From the NCBI GenBank assembly GCA_002179805.1, contig NAVB01001525.1:1-14042 (forward strand): a DNA stretch of 14,042 bases, given 5' to 3'. The DNA is from Acanthamoeba lenticulata (Eukaryota > Discosea > Longamoebia > Acanthamoebidae). This document shows positions 1 through 8,303 of the stretch, piece by piece (within the stretch, counting starts at the first letter, position 1; each line of letters begins with the position of its first letter). A model generated the notes under the pieces. That model searched no databases and had not been told where the DNA came from. It saw only the letters and a program-made list of their open reading frames with translations. Made by a program: the position numbers and the translations under genes.

Positions 1-602
1 TTTTTTTAAAAAAAAAAAACCGTGTCGGAAATTCCGCTCCCCAGCCCAGCCGCTCGAGCCGCACACACATATCGCCCCAGCAAGGCGCGCGGCCTTGACT
101 AACCTGCTTTTTCTCTCTCTCTCTCTCTCTCCGTTCTCTCTTTGTGCGCCATTGTCCGTCCTCTCTCTCTCTCTCTCTTCCTCTGACTCTCCATCACTCG
201 TGTTGGAACTTTTCCTCTTCTTCTTCTTCTTCTATTCCTCCTGTGCGCGATTGTGCCGTTGGTGTGGCGCGACATGGCGGTGGTGGTGGTGCATACACAT
301 ACAGCAGCAGCAGCACCACTGACCTGCCTGACCAACACTGACGCGACTACTGACCCCCCACGCGTGAAGAAGAAGAAGAAGAAGAGGCCCTTTTGGTGTG
401 GTGCATGCGCGGCTCCACGCAAGCGACCGGCGCGAGAAGCTCTCGGGGCTCGCGCGACTCTCGCTCTCCCTTTTTCCTCCTGCCGTGTACCCGGTTCCTT
501 TGTTTTTTTGGCTGCTGACCTCCTAACACGCCCCCTTCCCTCCTCCATTCTCTTCATGCTTACATGTTCATGCGCAAGAAGAAGAAGGAAGACGTGACCA
601 CG
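1..602. repeat. Microsatellite-rich flank, no supported gene
   Basis: This stretch lies beyond the stop of the BTB/pentapeptide gene and holds mostly simple sequence. I see a T7A11-type tract at the very start, CT dinucleotide runs near 112-132 and 161-179, a TTC run near 214-233, a GGT run near 278-290, a CAG run near 302-315, a GAA run near 366-386 and a shorter AAG run near 572-590. Open frames here encode only Ser/Leu- or Arg-rich low-complexity peptides and lack family motifs. It may be 3' flank of the minus-strand gene or a promoter of a gene outside the window. Confidence 0.7.
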
Positions 603-1545
603 CTATTTGCCGTGCACAACGCCGGTCACCTGCGTCCAGTTGGCGGTCTTGGTGTCAACGTCCTTGAGGTTGGCGTTGGCCAAGGTGGAGCCGGTGAAGT
701 TGGTTTCCTCCAAGCGGGCGCGGGTGAGGTCAGCGCCCGAGAGGTCGCAGGCCGTCAGTTGGGCGCCCGAGAGGTTGGCCTCGATAAAGGACGCCAGCTT
801 CAGGCCGCACTTGTTCATGGTGGTCGTGGTGAGTGTGGCGCCGGTGAAGTCGCAGTCGGTCATGGCGCAGTTCTCAAAGTGGGCGCCCGGCAGGTCCGCC
901 CCGGTGAAGTCGCACTGGGTGAAGTCCACACCTTGGCAGCGGACGCCAGCGAGGGAGCTGCCCGAGAAGTCGCACCCAACCATCCGGACTGAGAAGCCGT
1001 GCGCGGAGGACGTGCCATCAAACCGCATGCCAGCCAGGTCCAGGCCGCAGAAACGCAGCCCGATGAAGTCCCTGCGGACACCGGAGGAGTTGCTCGCAAG
1101 GAGCTTGCAGAGCTGCTGGCGGGTGAAGTCGGCCTTGACGGGGCCGTTGCCTCGCGCTCGGGGCACCTCGAAGGGCAGTTGGTAGAAGGCGATCTCGCTC
1201 GCCAGCGCCCTGTAGTCGGCAAAGTCTGGCGGAAAGGAGAGCACTCCGTTGCGCATGGCGTTGAGAATGATGCCAAAGTGGGTGCCGTCGCGGTCGATGA
1301 ACACGGAACCATCAGCCATGACCTTGAGGGCGAAGCGGCCGCTGACCAGGGACTCGAGCATGCTCTGAGGATAGCGTGCAAGAGTGGCTCGGCTTGTAGC
1401 GGATGCCGCCCACGTTGAGCTCGTTATAACCCTTTTGCGCCTTCTCCTGTTTCGCCATAAAGGCAGCTTCTTCGGCCTTCTTTGCCTCCAACGCGGTCCG
1501 AATCTCTTGAATTCGCTGCTCCAGGCTTGCCAATTCGGCCTCCAT
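603..1545 (-). pseudogene. BTB (T1) plus pentapeptide-repeat protein, KCTD9-like, frame-broken
   Basis: The architecture is a short N-terminal coiled coil (from the ATG at 1543-1545), a KCTD-type BTB/T1 domain opening with LNVGGIRYK, then about 25 pentapeptide repeats of the A(D/N)Lxx type (for example GADLTRARLEETNF) running to a TAG at 603-605. KCTD9-type proteins combine these domains and usually act as Cullin-3 ligase adaptors; that role is inferred. The conserved BTB core changes frame at about 1389-1392: LNVGGIRYK is in one frame and the following ATLARYPQSMLESL in another. Against the family spacing about 5 nt appear to be missing. No intron can explain a shortage of bases, so this is either a sequencing/assembly error in an intact gene or a real disabling deletion. 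The remainder of both frames is clean with ordinary codon use, which favours an error or a very recent break. If intact the protein would be about 310 residues. Confidence 0.75.
1389..1392 (-). other. Frameshift point in the BTB domain
   Basis: On the minus strand the codons TAC AAG (Tyr-Lys after the LNVGG box) are followed by only CCGA before GCC ACT CTT (Ala-Thr-Leu). KCTD domains have about three residues between these points, so roughly nine bases are expected and four are present. The frame shift is seen directly; the size of the deletion is inferred from family spacing. Confidence 0.7.
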
Positions 1546-1636
1546 CTTTTTGATCGCTCGATTTACAAAAGCCCAAATTGCTTTTGGAATTGAAATTCTT
1601 CGCGCCGGCAACGCAACGGTTGCCAGAAGCTGCAGA

Positions 1637-3760
1637 TTAACAGGAGGACACAGGACGTGTTTTCCTCAGGACCACGCCAAAGGAACCCGCGGGAGAGGTT
1701 GTCGAGGAGGGAGGCAAGCGTGGAGCTTCTTCGAGGCGGGGCTGGGTTTTGCGAAGGGCCACTTGGAACTGTAGCCCAGGACTGACTGGCGCCTGCGAGA
1801 CTGGTCGAGGCTCAGAGCTCGTGGATCGAAGGACGTGGCGACCAAAGGCGGGGAGCTGTGCCGAGTCCTCGAGGCGTGGCGCTGGACTCACTCGTATGGT
1901 AGCCGGGCGAAGAAGGCTCTTCGGGTCCTGTGGCAAGGGCTTGTCGACTTCATCAGTTGCCGAGGTAGGCCTGTCCGAGCTGCGCAGCAGATGTTGTCCA
2001 AACTTTGGGCTGACCTGCGGTAGCGCTTGTGCTCGGCCTGCCGGAGGCTCCACCGGGCGCAGTTGGACCGATAATCGCGGTGAAGGAGGCACGCTCACGC
2101 TCTTGGCAGCTTCACCTGGGCTGGTGGTCGGCTTGCGCAGTTGCACCAGCGGCTGAGCCGGTTTGGAGGCCGTTGCCGTGGCCGCTCGAGCCTCGGCCGC
2201 GCGCTGTTCGAGAGCACGCAGCAAGACGAGCCGCTGGTTGCGATCGGCCGTCTTGGCGTCCAGCGAGCCCTTGAGTTGCTCGAGCGACATGCGGCTTTGC
2301 CGAAGCAGGTCGAGGTGTTCTGCCAACGGCGCCTGGTCGTTGTTGATGCCACGCTGCCGCACAAGGCCGGTGGGAATTGAAGAGCCGCTGGTGCTGACCG
2401 CTTCACCAGAGCTTTTGGCGCCCAGCTCGATCCGGCACGCCCACACGCTCAGCTCGAGGTAGTCCCTCGCGGCCAGCCGCGAGCCCATGGCCAGGCAGGC
2501 CAACGTGGGGAGCGACCCCTGAAGCGAGGCCGACGCCCGCCCAAACGCGGCGTCGCTGGGCTCCAGCGTCTGCAGCAGGCGTATGTTGGGTCGCACGTAG
2601 GCCGTCACTTGAGAAAGGAGATCGTCGAGAGGCGTCAAGAAAGAGGTGGACGCCATTCGGTAGCGGCTCACCCGGTCCATCGCCACAAGGGCTTCGAGAA
2701 GCACCGACTTGCGCTCGGGCGACATGCCCTGGGTGTCGGGCAGCAAGTCCTTGGCGGCATCGCGCTCCCGTCTCAGCGCTCCGATGCGCTCCACCTCGGA
2801 GCGCAGGCCGTCAACTGCCACACGCAGCTCGGACACCTTGGCTTGGGCCTGAGCCAGAAGCTGGTCAGGGTCGCCCGGCTCAGAGGCCGCCCCCAGCTGG
2901 CTCCGAAGCGCAAGCAGCAGCTTGCCAAAGACCTCGCGCCAGTAGCAGGCCTGGAAGTCGAACTCGCCCGTCGGCTCTGCGGCCAGAATGTCTTCCACCT
3001 CCTGGTACAGCTGCCTGACTTGCTGCCCGGCAAAGTCGGCGGCCTCACTGGCGCCGGCTTGATGGACGGCTTTCTGCTCGACGGCGCATAGGGCAAGCAA
3101 GTGGTCTCGCGCGGCCTTGAGTTGGTCGCTCACGTTGGCCGTGGCCTGGTCGATGTCGGCGGTGAAGCGGGTCAGTTTCTGGTGCGCCTCGCAGTGGACC
3201 AGGCCAGTGTTCTCGAGCAGCCACGACAAATCGGACTCAGCCTCGCTCTCGACCGTAGCCGCCAGCTGTTGCACCGTGCGCTGTGCCTGGGCTGCGGCCG
3301 CCAGGGCCTGGGCGAGCTGGGCGGCCCACGTTTTCTCGGGCCGGCCTGCTTGGCCCAGCCTGATCCGACGCCCGAGGTGGTCCACCAGGCCAAGGCAGCG
3401 CGAGGTGAGCGCCACGACGCGAAGAAGCTCGCGCAGAGACCGCTCGATGAATGTTTTAAGCTCTTGGACGGGGCGTCCGATCGCCTTGGCCAGCCAATTC
3501 ACGTCTTCCGTCGACCCCGCGGTGGTGAGCCTGGTGAGCCAGACGAGGTCTCTGGAGCGCCTGCTCAAGCCGGTGAGCCGCATGCTCCCCTTGCGAGCCT
3601 CCTCGTCGGTGTCGCTGGGAGATGGTAGCGCCGCTGCGATTGTGTTGTGGTCCTCTTCGGCTGGAGGGCCAGCCTGCTGGAACGGGTCATCGGTGCTGTC
3701 GCCCCAGTCCAGACTGTCAGCGCTCGCGCTCAGCAGGGAGTCCAAGTCCAAGTCGTCCAT
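1637..3760 (-). CDS. Unknown 707-residue helical protein with DPF motif and LRKT-like tail repeats
   Basis: I do not recognise this family. The gene is a single open frame from the ATG at 3758-3760 (the frame extends three codons to a TTG, which I reject) to the TAA at 1637-1639. The acidic N-terminus carries DW at residues 18-19 and DPF at 25-27. A largely helical middle (about 65-520) includes a likely coiled coil near 300-340 and a segment TPL-x2-L-x6-Y-x3-N-x-R at 376-394. The tail (about 535-707) is Pro/Ser-rich and repeats F(G/Q)xxxLR(S/K)(S/T) four times, starting near residues 587, 639, 665 and 694; the last ends close to the C-terminus. DPF motifs bind clathrin-adaptor appendage domains in other proteins and LRKT/LKKT occurs in WH2 or thymosin actin-binding motifs; neither function is shown here. 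It is intronless, unlike most neighbours, and lies head-to-head with a probable paralogue at 4058-5695. Its stop is only 91 bp from the next start downstream. Confidence 0.85.
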   Translation of the reverse strand: MDDLDLDSLLSASADSLDWGDSTDDPFQQAGPPAEEDHNTIAAALPSPSDTDEEARKGSMRLTGLSRRSRDLVWLTRLTTAGSTEDVNWLAKAIGRPVQELKTFIERSLRELLRVVALTSRCLGLVDHLGRRIRLGQAGRPEKTWAAQLAQALAAAAQAQRTVQQLAATVESEAESDLSWLLENTGLVHCEAHQKLTRFTADIDQATANVSDQLKAARDHLLALCAVEQKAVHQAGASEAADFAGQQVRQLYQEVEDILAAEPTGEFDFQACYWREVFGKLLLALRSQLGAASEPGDPDQLLAQAQAKVSELRVAVDGLRSEVERIGALRRERDAAKDLLPDTQGMSPERKSVLLEALVAMDRVSRYRMASTSFLTPLDDLLSQVTAYVRPNIRLLQTLEPSDAAFGRASASLQGSLPTLACLAMGSRLAARDYLELSVWACRIELGAKSSGEAVSTSGSSIPTGLVRQRGINNDQAPLAEHLDLLRQSRMSLEQLKGSLDAKTADRNQRLVLLRALEQRAAEARAATATASKPAQPLVQLRKPTTSPGEAAKSVSVPPSPRLSVQLRPVEPPAGRAQALPQVSPKFGQHLLRSSDRPTSATDEVDKPLPQDPKSLLRPATIRVSPAPRLEDSAQLPAFGRHVLRSTSSEPRPVSQAPVSPGLQFQVALRKTQPRLEEAPRLPPSSTTSPAGSFGVVLRKTRPVSSC

Positions 3761-4057
3761 CTTGTTCAAGTTCTTTGTGGCAAAGAAAAGTATCGGAGCT
3801 GGAGGTCCAGGTGACCAAATTGCACAAATTTCAGGGACCGTAATTCGGCCGAAATAGTGCCAATTATGTTTGCGGGCAGAGCACCAATCAAACGAGTTGC
3901 TCTTCCAGAGTCACCAATCAGAGTGTCTCTGAACAGCTTCAAATCTCTGCTGTTTTCGCCCTTGGCATCCTCACCAAACGACCAGAAGCTCTTCACTACA
4001 TACCCCCAACTACCACCACCTCCTCTTGGCTTCACACAATCCACCAAAACCGAACAG
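3761..4057. promoter_or_regulatory. Shared divergent promoter with three CCAAT boxes
   Basis: This 297-bp gap separates two divergently transcribed genes and should hold both promoters and 5' UTRs. CCAAT pentamers occur at 3860-3864, 3884-3888 and 3914-3918, all in plus orientation, 24 and 30 bp apart; the last two share the longer context CACCAATCA. A 10-bp perfect palindrome TTCGGCCGAA lies at 3844-3853. CCAAT is the classical NF-Y site in eukaryotes; use here is inferred. The plus frame stays open upstream to 3857 but is AT-richer and lacks the paralogue's N-terminal signature, so I treat it as UTR. Confidence 0.55.
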
Positions 4058-5695
4058 ATGGAGGAAATCCCAGACTGGAACAGCTACGACCCCTTCACCG
4101 CGGAGCAGTCGTCTTCGGTGGACCAAAAGACCCCGCAGCCGGACTCTGGAGTGTCGATGCAGGTGTGCCGCCTGCAGAACGAGGCGCTGCACAAGGTGGC
4201 CGTCCGCGCGTCGGTGCTGGCCCTGAGCGACGCGTTCACCTTCCTGGACGACCTGGTCGAAGGCGTGTACTCACTCTCGAAGTTCGTCCCGCCTGAGGCC
4301 CGGAAGAACGAGGTGTGGAGCAAGGAGCTGCTGCCGGCCATGACCGGCGCGCTGGTGCAGAACGTCAAGATCAACAAGGCCTTCCAGACCACGCTGGGCG
4401 TGATCGGCCAGGTGGCCATCACCCTGCGCCAGGTGGCCGACCAGGTCATGCGCGAGCAGGGCAGCCGCACGTCGGTCACCATCGCCGCCGAGGAGCTGGG
4501 GGCTGTGTTTGGCCGCCTGGCCGAGTGTCGCGAAGCGCTGGCGCTGCTGGACCTCAAGATGCTGGCCTCGTTTGAGCGCAACGCCGAGCTCATCCTCAGC
4601 TCGGCCATGGGCAGTAACGTGGCCTCGGCGTGGGCCGACCAGATCAAGGTCTTGAGGGACAAGGTCGACGCCTGCCGCAAGCGCATCGTGGAGATCGAGA
4701 ACGACAAGGCCAAGCTCATCGGCGACATCCAGGCCCTGAGCGAGTACTTGGTGTCGCTTCACAAGATGAGCGGCCAGGCAGAACAGGCCCTCGGTGAGGC
4801 CAACAGGCGCATCAACGCCATCCAGGCCGACATCGCTGAAGCCAACCGCCGCATGGACGCCATCCCGCAGACCATCACCCAGACCGAACACCACCACTAC
4901 AGTGGCGGCTGGTTCCTCTGGCGGCGCAGGCACACTGAGACGATCCAGCGGCAGGTCAAGAACCCGAACCGTGACTCTGAGGTCCAGTTCATTGAGTCCA
5001 TCAAGCGCTCGCGCTTCAACGACGTGGCCAGACACGGAACCGACGCTGAGAAAGCTGCGGCCAGGAGAGACGCCCTCGAGAAGGAGATCAAGTCAGTCAA
5101 CGCGCAGCTCACTGCCAAGACCAACCAGCTCAAGCAGTACACGGTATGAGTCGTGTTCTCAAGAATTGTCTTCCTGCTCTCCAACACCAGATATGGACGC
5201 TCACACCTTTGTTTTATGGTTGCCGCACAGTGCCCGAAAGACGGCGCCATGTTCCAAGAGGAAGCCGACCTCCTTGGACAGATCGAGCAGCTGCAGGTCC
5301 AGATCAAGGCCATCGAGGAGCAAGCCGCTCGTATGGAGAACACCTACGGCCTCCGAGGCGACGTTTTGGTCAACTTCCTCGTCGAGACTCGGTCGTTCCT
5401 CCGTAAAACGCAGGGCGAGGCGCTGGCCATCACGCCCCTCATCACGCTAATCGGCAACATCGAGTCCTACTTCAAGGCCAACCTGCGCATCTTCCAGATC
5501 GAGGCCCAGAGCCAGACGCCCAACAAGGAGACCATCTTTGGAGCTGGCAAGGCCATGCTGCGCGAGATCGGCCTGCTCGACAGCTGCGTCAAGGCCCTGC
5601 CCCTCCTCACCGCGCCCGCTGTCTCGCGTCAAACTGCCATCCAGCGGCTCAGGAACATCTCTGAGGCCGAGGCCCAGCAGGCCGTCACTTCATGA
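4058..5695 (+). CDS. Unknown 516-residue coiled-coil protein, probable paralogue of the divergent neighbour
   Basis: Two exons, 4058-5143 and 5231-5695, join in phase 0. The intron (5144-5230) starts GTATGAGT and ends GCACAG; without splicing the frame would stop at 5147-5149. I chose the ATG at 4058 because it puts DW (6-7) and DPF (11-13) at the N-terminus, as in the divergent neighbour. The rest is predicted mainly helical: a bundle-like region about 30-180, a strong coiled coil about 190-275, a histidine/tryptophan patch (HHHYSGGWFLWRRR) near 280-293, a second coiled coil around 335-395, and a C-terminal segment with TPL, Tyr, Asn, Arg and Gln spaced as in the neighbour (about 428-454). 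I recognise no named domain, signal peptide or clear membrane span. Function is unknown; a role in membrane traffic or cytoskeleton is speculation from the DPF motif. AATAAA follows at 5721-5726. Confidence 0.85.
5144..5230 (+). other. Intron of the coiled-coil gene
   Basis: An 87-nt intron with a GTATGAGT donor and a GCACAG acceptor in phase 0. It removes an in-frame TGA at 5147-5149 and reconnects the reading frame (Thr, then Cys-Pro-Lys-Asp). Read-through would delete the C-terminal 154 residues, including the segment shared with the divergent neighbour. Confidence 0.8.
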
Positions 5696-6038
5696 GCAGC
5701 TACCCCGCTTTTGCTACACAAATAAACCCCACCTTTCACTGTATGCCTGTTGATGTCAACACGCAGCACAAGCCGTAGTGGTGCGTATTGTCTCTTCTTT
5801 GTCTTCTTCAGCACCTTCCCACGACGTGCGAGGCTGAACCGACGCGACTGCACCAAGCCTGTTTGCTCTCTACACGAGTCCTAAATCGCCAGAGCGAGAG
5901 CAAAGGGTTGTCGTTTATTTGGGGCAAGTAACAAAAAGAGAAGAGGCTGCTGACCGGCCTGACAAGTTCGTGCAACCAGAAAACGCGATCGCGGTTGCTA
6001 CGCTAAAGCCTCTTCCTGAGCGAGCAGCGAGGGCGCGC
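5696..6038. terminator. Convergent 3' region with two poly(A) signals
   Basis: No gene is supported in these 343 bp. An AATAAA hexamer at 5721-5726, 26 bp past the upstream stop, serves the plus-strand coiled-coil gene. A minus-strand AATAAA (tttatt at 5914-5919) lies about 120 bp past the stop of the saposin gene. The two transcripts would therefore end without overlapping. Confidence 0.6.
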
Positions 6039-6915
6039 TCAGTTCAGCTTGATGAGGGGTCCGGCGTTGATCGAGACGGAGGCAGCCGAGGAGGTGCAAA
6101 TGTTCAGCTGCTGGCACACAGTCTGAGGATCTGCGAAGAACAAACAATAAAAACACGAGATGAGACTGATGGATTGAAAACCGTGAGGGAGGGAAGGGGA
6201 CAGCATACCCTCGTTGGCCTGGATGTACTGGACAATGATCGGGGTGTAGGTGTTCACGAACTGGACGCACTGCGAGGCGAACGGGGTAAGACGGCACACG
6301 TTGCCGAGGAGGGCCTCGATCTGGGTGACGGTCTGGTTGGCCTGGACGTAGGACTCAATGAAGCCCACGAGCATCTTGCAGATCTGGCACTCATCACCGC
6401 TGCTGGCTGCAGAACGAAAAATTGGAATGTCAACGAATGAAAATTAGATTCAATTTTCATTCATTTTATTGCGTACCGGTCACCTTGGGGAAGTTCTCAA
6501 GGTCGGCAACCGCGGGCTGGACGTTCTTGGCGAACGAAGTGCAAATACCGAGCTGCTGGCACGCGTTGTTGGGGTCCTCGTACTTGATGATGTAGTTAAT
6601 CAGGACGGGCACGTAGTACTCGACGAAAGTGTTGCACTGGCCAGCAAAGCTGGAGGGCGCGACGGCGCAGAAGACCTCAAGCTGCTTGATGATCTGGGCC
6701 TGGGTGTAGTTCTCCTGCAGGTAGCCGTCGATGTACTACAAACGGAGGTAAAAAGAAATGAGCATTATCGAAAGAAGTACGACGATGTTTGGCAAATGCT
6801 GTACCTGGACGACAAGCTTGCAGAGGAAGCAAGGGTCGCTCTGAGCCGCCACCGGGGTGATGGTGGCGAAACCGCAGAGAAGGACGACGAGGGCGAGGAA
6901 CGAGAAAACCTTCAT
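6039..6915 (-). CDS. Secreted protein with two saposin B domains
   Basis: Four exons (6805-6915, 6477-6735, 6209-6406, 6039-6130) encode 219 residues. Introns of 69, 70 and 78 nt have donors GTACAG, GTACGC and GTATGC, and all phases match. A signal peptide covers about residues 1-24 (hydrophobic core, cleavage likely after VAA). Each following repeat has the six-cysteine saposin B pattern: C29, C32, C60, C71, C96, C102 and C130, C133, C161, C170, C195, C201. N-glycosylation sequons fall at equivalent positions (N46-Y-T and N147-Q-T). Saposin-like proteins bind or disturb lipid membranes; amoebae use secreted or lysosomal members for lipid handling or killing of engulfed bacteria. Which applies here cannot be told from sequence. 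The tandem domains and absence of a transmembrane anchor suggest a soluble lysosomal or secreted product, possibly processed into two units. Confidence 0.9.
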
Positions 6916-7224
6916 CTTGTGGTGAGAGCTGGTGCAAGAGAGTCAAGTGTCGGGTCGCGTTTCTTTCTCTCTTCTTGCTCTTTTTGCGGGCCAGTAGCGT
7001 CGCAGATGGGAATAAGCTGACACGTCGCCTCCCCATTGGGCATTTCCTCCCGCACACGGCAATCTCGTCTGCTTTTTCTCAGCGCAGCAGAGCACGAAAC
7101 AAGTTTTACCCGCAACAGAGAAAGAGTTCCTCGGCCGCACATTGGCCCAAGCAGAAAAACAACGGAAGGAAAAGTTCCTTGGAGAAGACGTGGAGCAAAG
7201 AAGGAAACAGCTGCAACGAGTCAA
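6916..7224 (-). promoter_or_regulatory. Upstream region of the saposin-like gene
   Basis: This 309-bp gap holds the 3' end of the membrane-protein gene and the promoter of the saposin-like gene, both on the minus strand. Minus-strand CCAAT boxes lie at 7035-7039 and 7141-7145, and a GACGTG hexamer (minus strand) at 7021-7026, about 105-230 bp before the ATG. I see no clear TATA box. Assignment as control sites is inferred from motif and position only. Confidence 0.35.
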
Positions 7225-7889
7225 TTACTCCCTGAAGTCCGCTCGGCGGTCTTCGCGCATGCCGTAGATGAGGAAGCCCAGACCCAGCGCCAAGCTCAGA
7301 CCTGAGTGGATGCTCACACCAAGCGGGTTGAGGATGCCCTCCTTGTACATCCACGCCGCGATCAAGCCGTCTGCGCGAGGCGTAGCGAGCCAGACCATAT
7401 CAGCACACATTCGCTGGCCAACAGAGGAGAAGGAGGGAACCGTACTGCCAATGTTGAGTGCGGCAAGAACGTTGCTGAGCTGCTGGCGCTTGGCAGGCTC
7501 CTTAATGCAGACCGCCGAGTGGAGGGAGATGGCAGCCAACGCCACCGTCTGAAGGCTGTACAAGAAAGGCGGGAGTGAGTGACGCCATGGGTGCCACGTT
7601 GCTTAGTGGTTTTGCAGTCGTACCCGAACAGCCGCAAGGTGTAGAGGCCTGATGTGGACTCCAGCATAGGCACCCACCTCGAGGGCTGGCCCACCAGATC
7701 ATAGCACAGGTGTGGGTTGATCTATCATCGGTGCAGAAACGTAGTGGAGCTGGAGTCAGACCATGGGTTCGTAAACAAGAAAGGCGAGAGCCGTACCAAA
7801 GAAGCCGCGCCAATCACGCCACTGATGAGGCCGTAACCAGCGGCCAGCTGCGGGAAGGTAATCATGCCACCAATCGAGTACTCAGCCAT
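7225..7889 (-). CDS. Small four-helix membrane protein, family not identified
   Basis: Four exons (7797-7889, 7624-7721, 7446-7555, 7225-7370) encode 148 residues ending in TAA. Introns of 75, 68 and 75 nt carry donors GTACGG, GTACGA and GTACGG, and phases 0, 2 and 1 join cleanly. The protein has about four hydrophobic segments: near 10-31, 54-76, 88-110 and 120-140, with a basic/acidic tail (REDRRADFRE). There is no cleavable signal peptide. The layout resembles several small 4-TM families (DoxX-like or DUF proteins), but I cannot assign one, and no catalytic motif is visible. It sits in tandem behind GPATCH11 with its own 414-bp upstream region, so it is probably transcribed separately. Confidence 0.75.
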
Positions 7890-8303
7890 ATCTTATGTGG
7901 AGTTGATGCAAGTGTGTGAAGGTTTGCGTGTAGAGAAGCAGAAAGAGGCCAACCGAACGTTTTGAGCTGCCTCCACCACAGGCCAGCCCTGAATTCCCGC
8001 GTATTCTCAGGTCCACTCAGCGGTCGCCACGTCATCTGCTCCACGGTTACTGGACGAGTTTTCGTCGGCACAGAAGGTGGCTACAGGCGCCAGCACTCGC
8101 AAGCGGGCGGGTTCTGTACAACGCGGCCGAGAGGAGTCGCCTGGACTTCCTGAGCCAGTGCAAGCGCCATCACGTGCAAGCCCCGCGACACGGCTTCTCC
8201 ACGTACGTCGTACGGGCCCTGATCAGCGGTAGACGAATTTCTTCGAAGGTCACACACAACGAAAATGACACCTTCGCCTGTTCTTCTTTTGAGCACTGCT
8301 GTG
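7890..8303 (-). promoter_or_regulatory. Intergenic region upstream of the membrane-protein gene
   Basis: No gene is supported in these 414 bp; the open frames lack recognisable motifs. It should include the 3' end of GPATCH11 and the promoter of the 4-TM gene. A minus-strand TGACGTGG element lies at 8027-8034, about 140 bp before the ATG; CACGTG is at 8171-8176 and CGTACG-T-CGTACG at 8202-8214. No AATAAA for GPATCH11 is seen. Regulatory meaning is inferred. Confidence 0.3.

Noticed and set aside
99..597. Open frames of 60-152 residues on both strands in the left flank
   Set aside because: They translate microsatellites into Ser/Leu- or Arg-rich sequence with no motif and overlap each other on both strands.
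564..1185. Plus-strand frames opposite the pentapeptide repeats
   Set aside because: They are antisense shadows of a repeat-rich GC-biased gene; the minus frame has clear BTB and pentapeptide homology.
1393..1445. A short intron explaining the BTB frame break
   Set aside because: The only GT...AG pair (about 49 nt) would remove the conserved LNVGG box, and the domain needs more bases, not fewer.
1607..1624. Inverted repeat GGCAAC...GTTGCC between the two minus-strand genes
   Set aside because: Short arms and tiny loop; no terminator or binding-site role can be argued in a eukaryote from this alone.
2609..3857. Long plus-strand frames (160-246 residues) opposite the 707-residue gene
   Set aside because: Antisense shadows caused by high third-position GC; composition is unlike protein and no family is recognisable.
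3857..4057. N-terminal extension of the coiled-coil gene by 67 residues
   Set aside because: The extension is AT-richer, overlaps the CCAAT boxes, and the ATG at 4058 puts the DW/DPF box at the N-terminus as in the paralogue.
4084..5035. Minus-strand frames of 214 and 254 residues opposite the coiled-coil gene
   Set aside because: Antisense to a well-supported gene; no motif of their own.
5919..7020. Plus-strand frames of 173 and 183 residues opposite the saposin gene
   Set aside because: Antisense to exons with complete six-cysteine domains and consistent splice phases.
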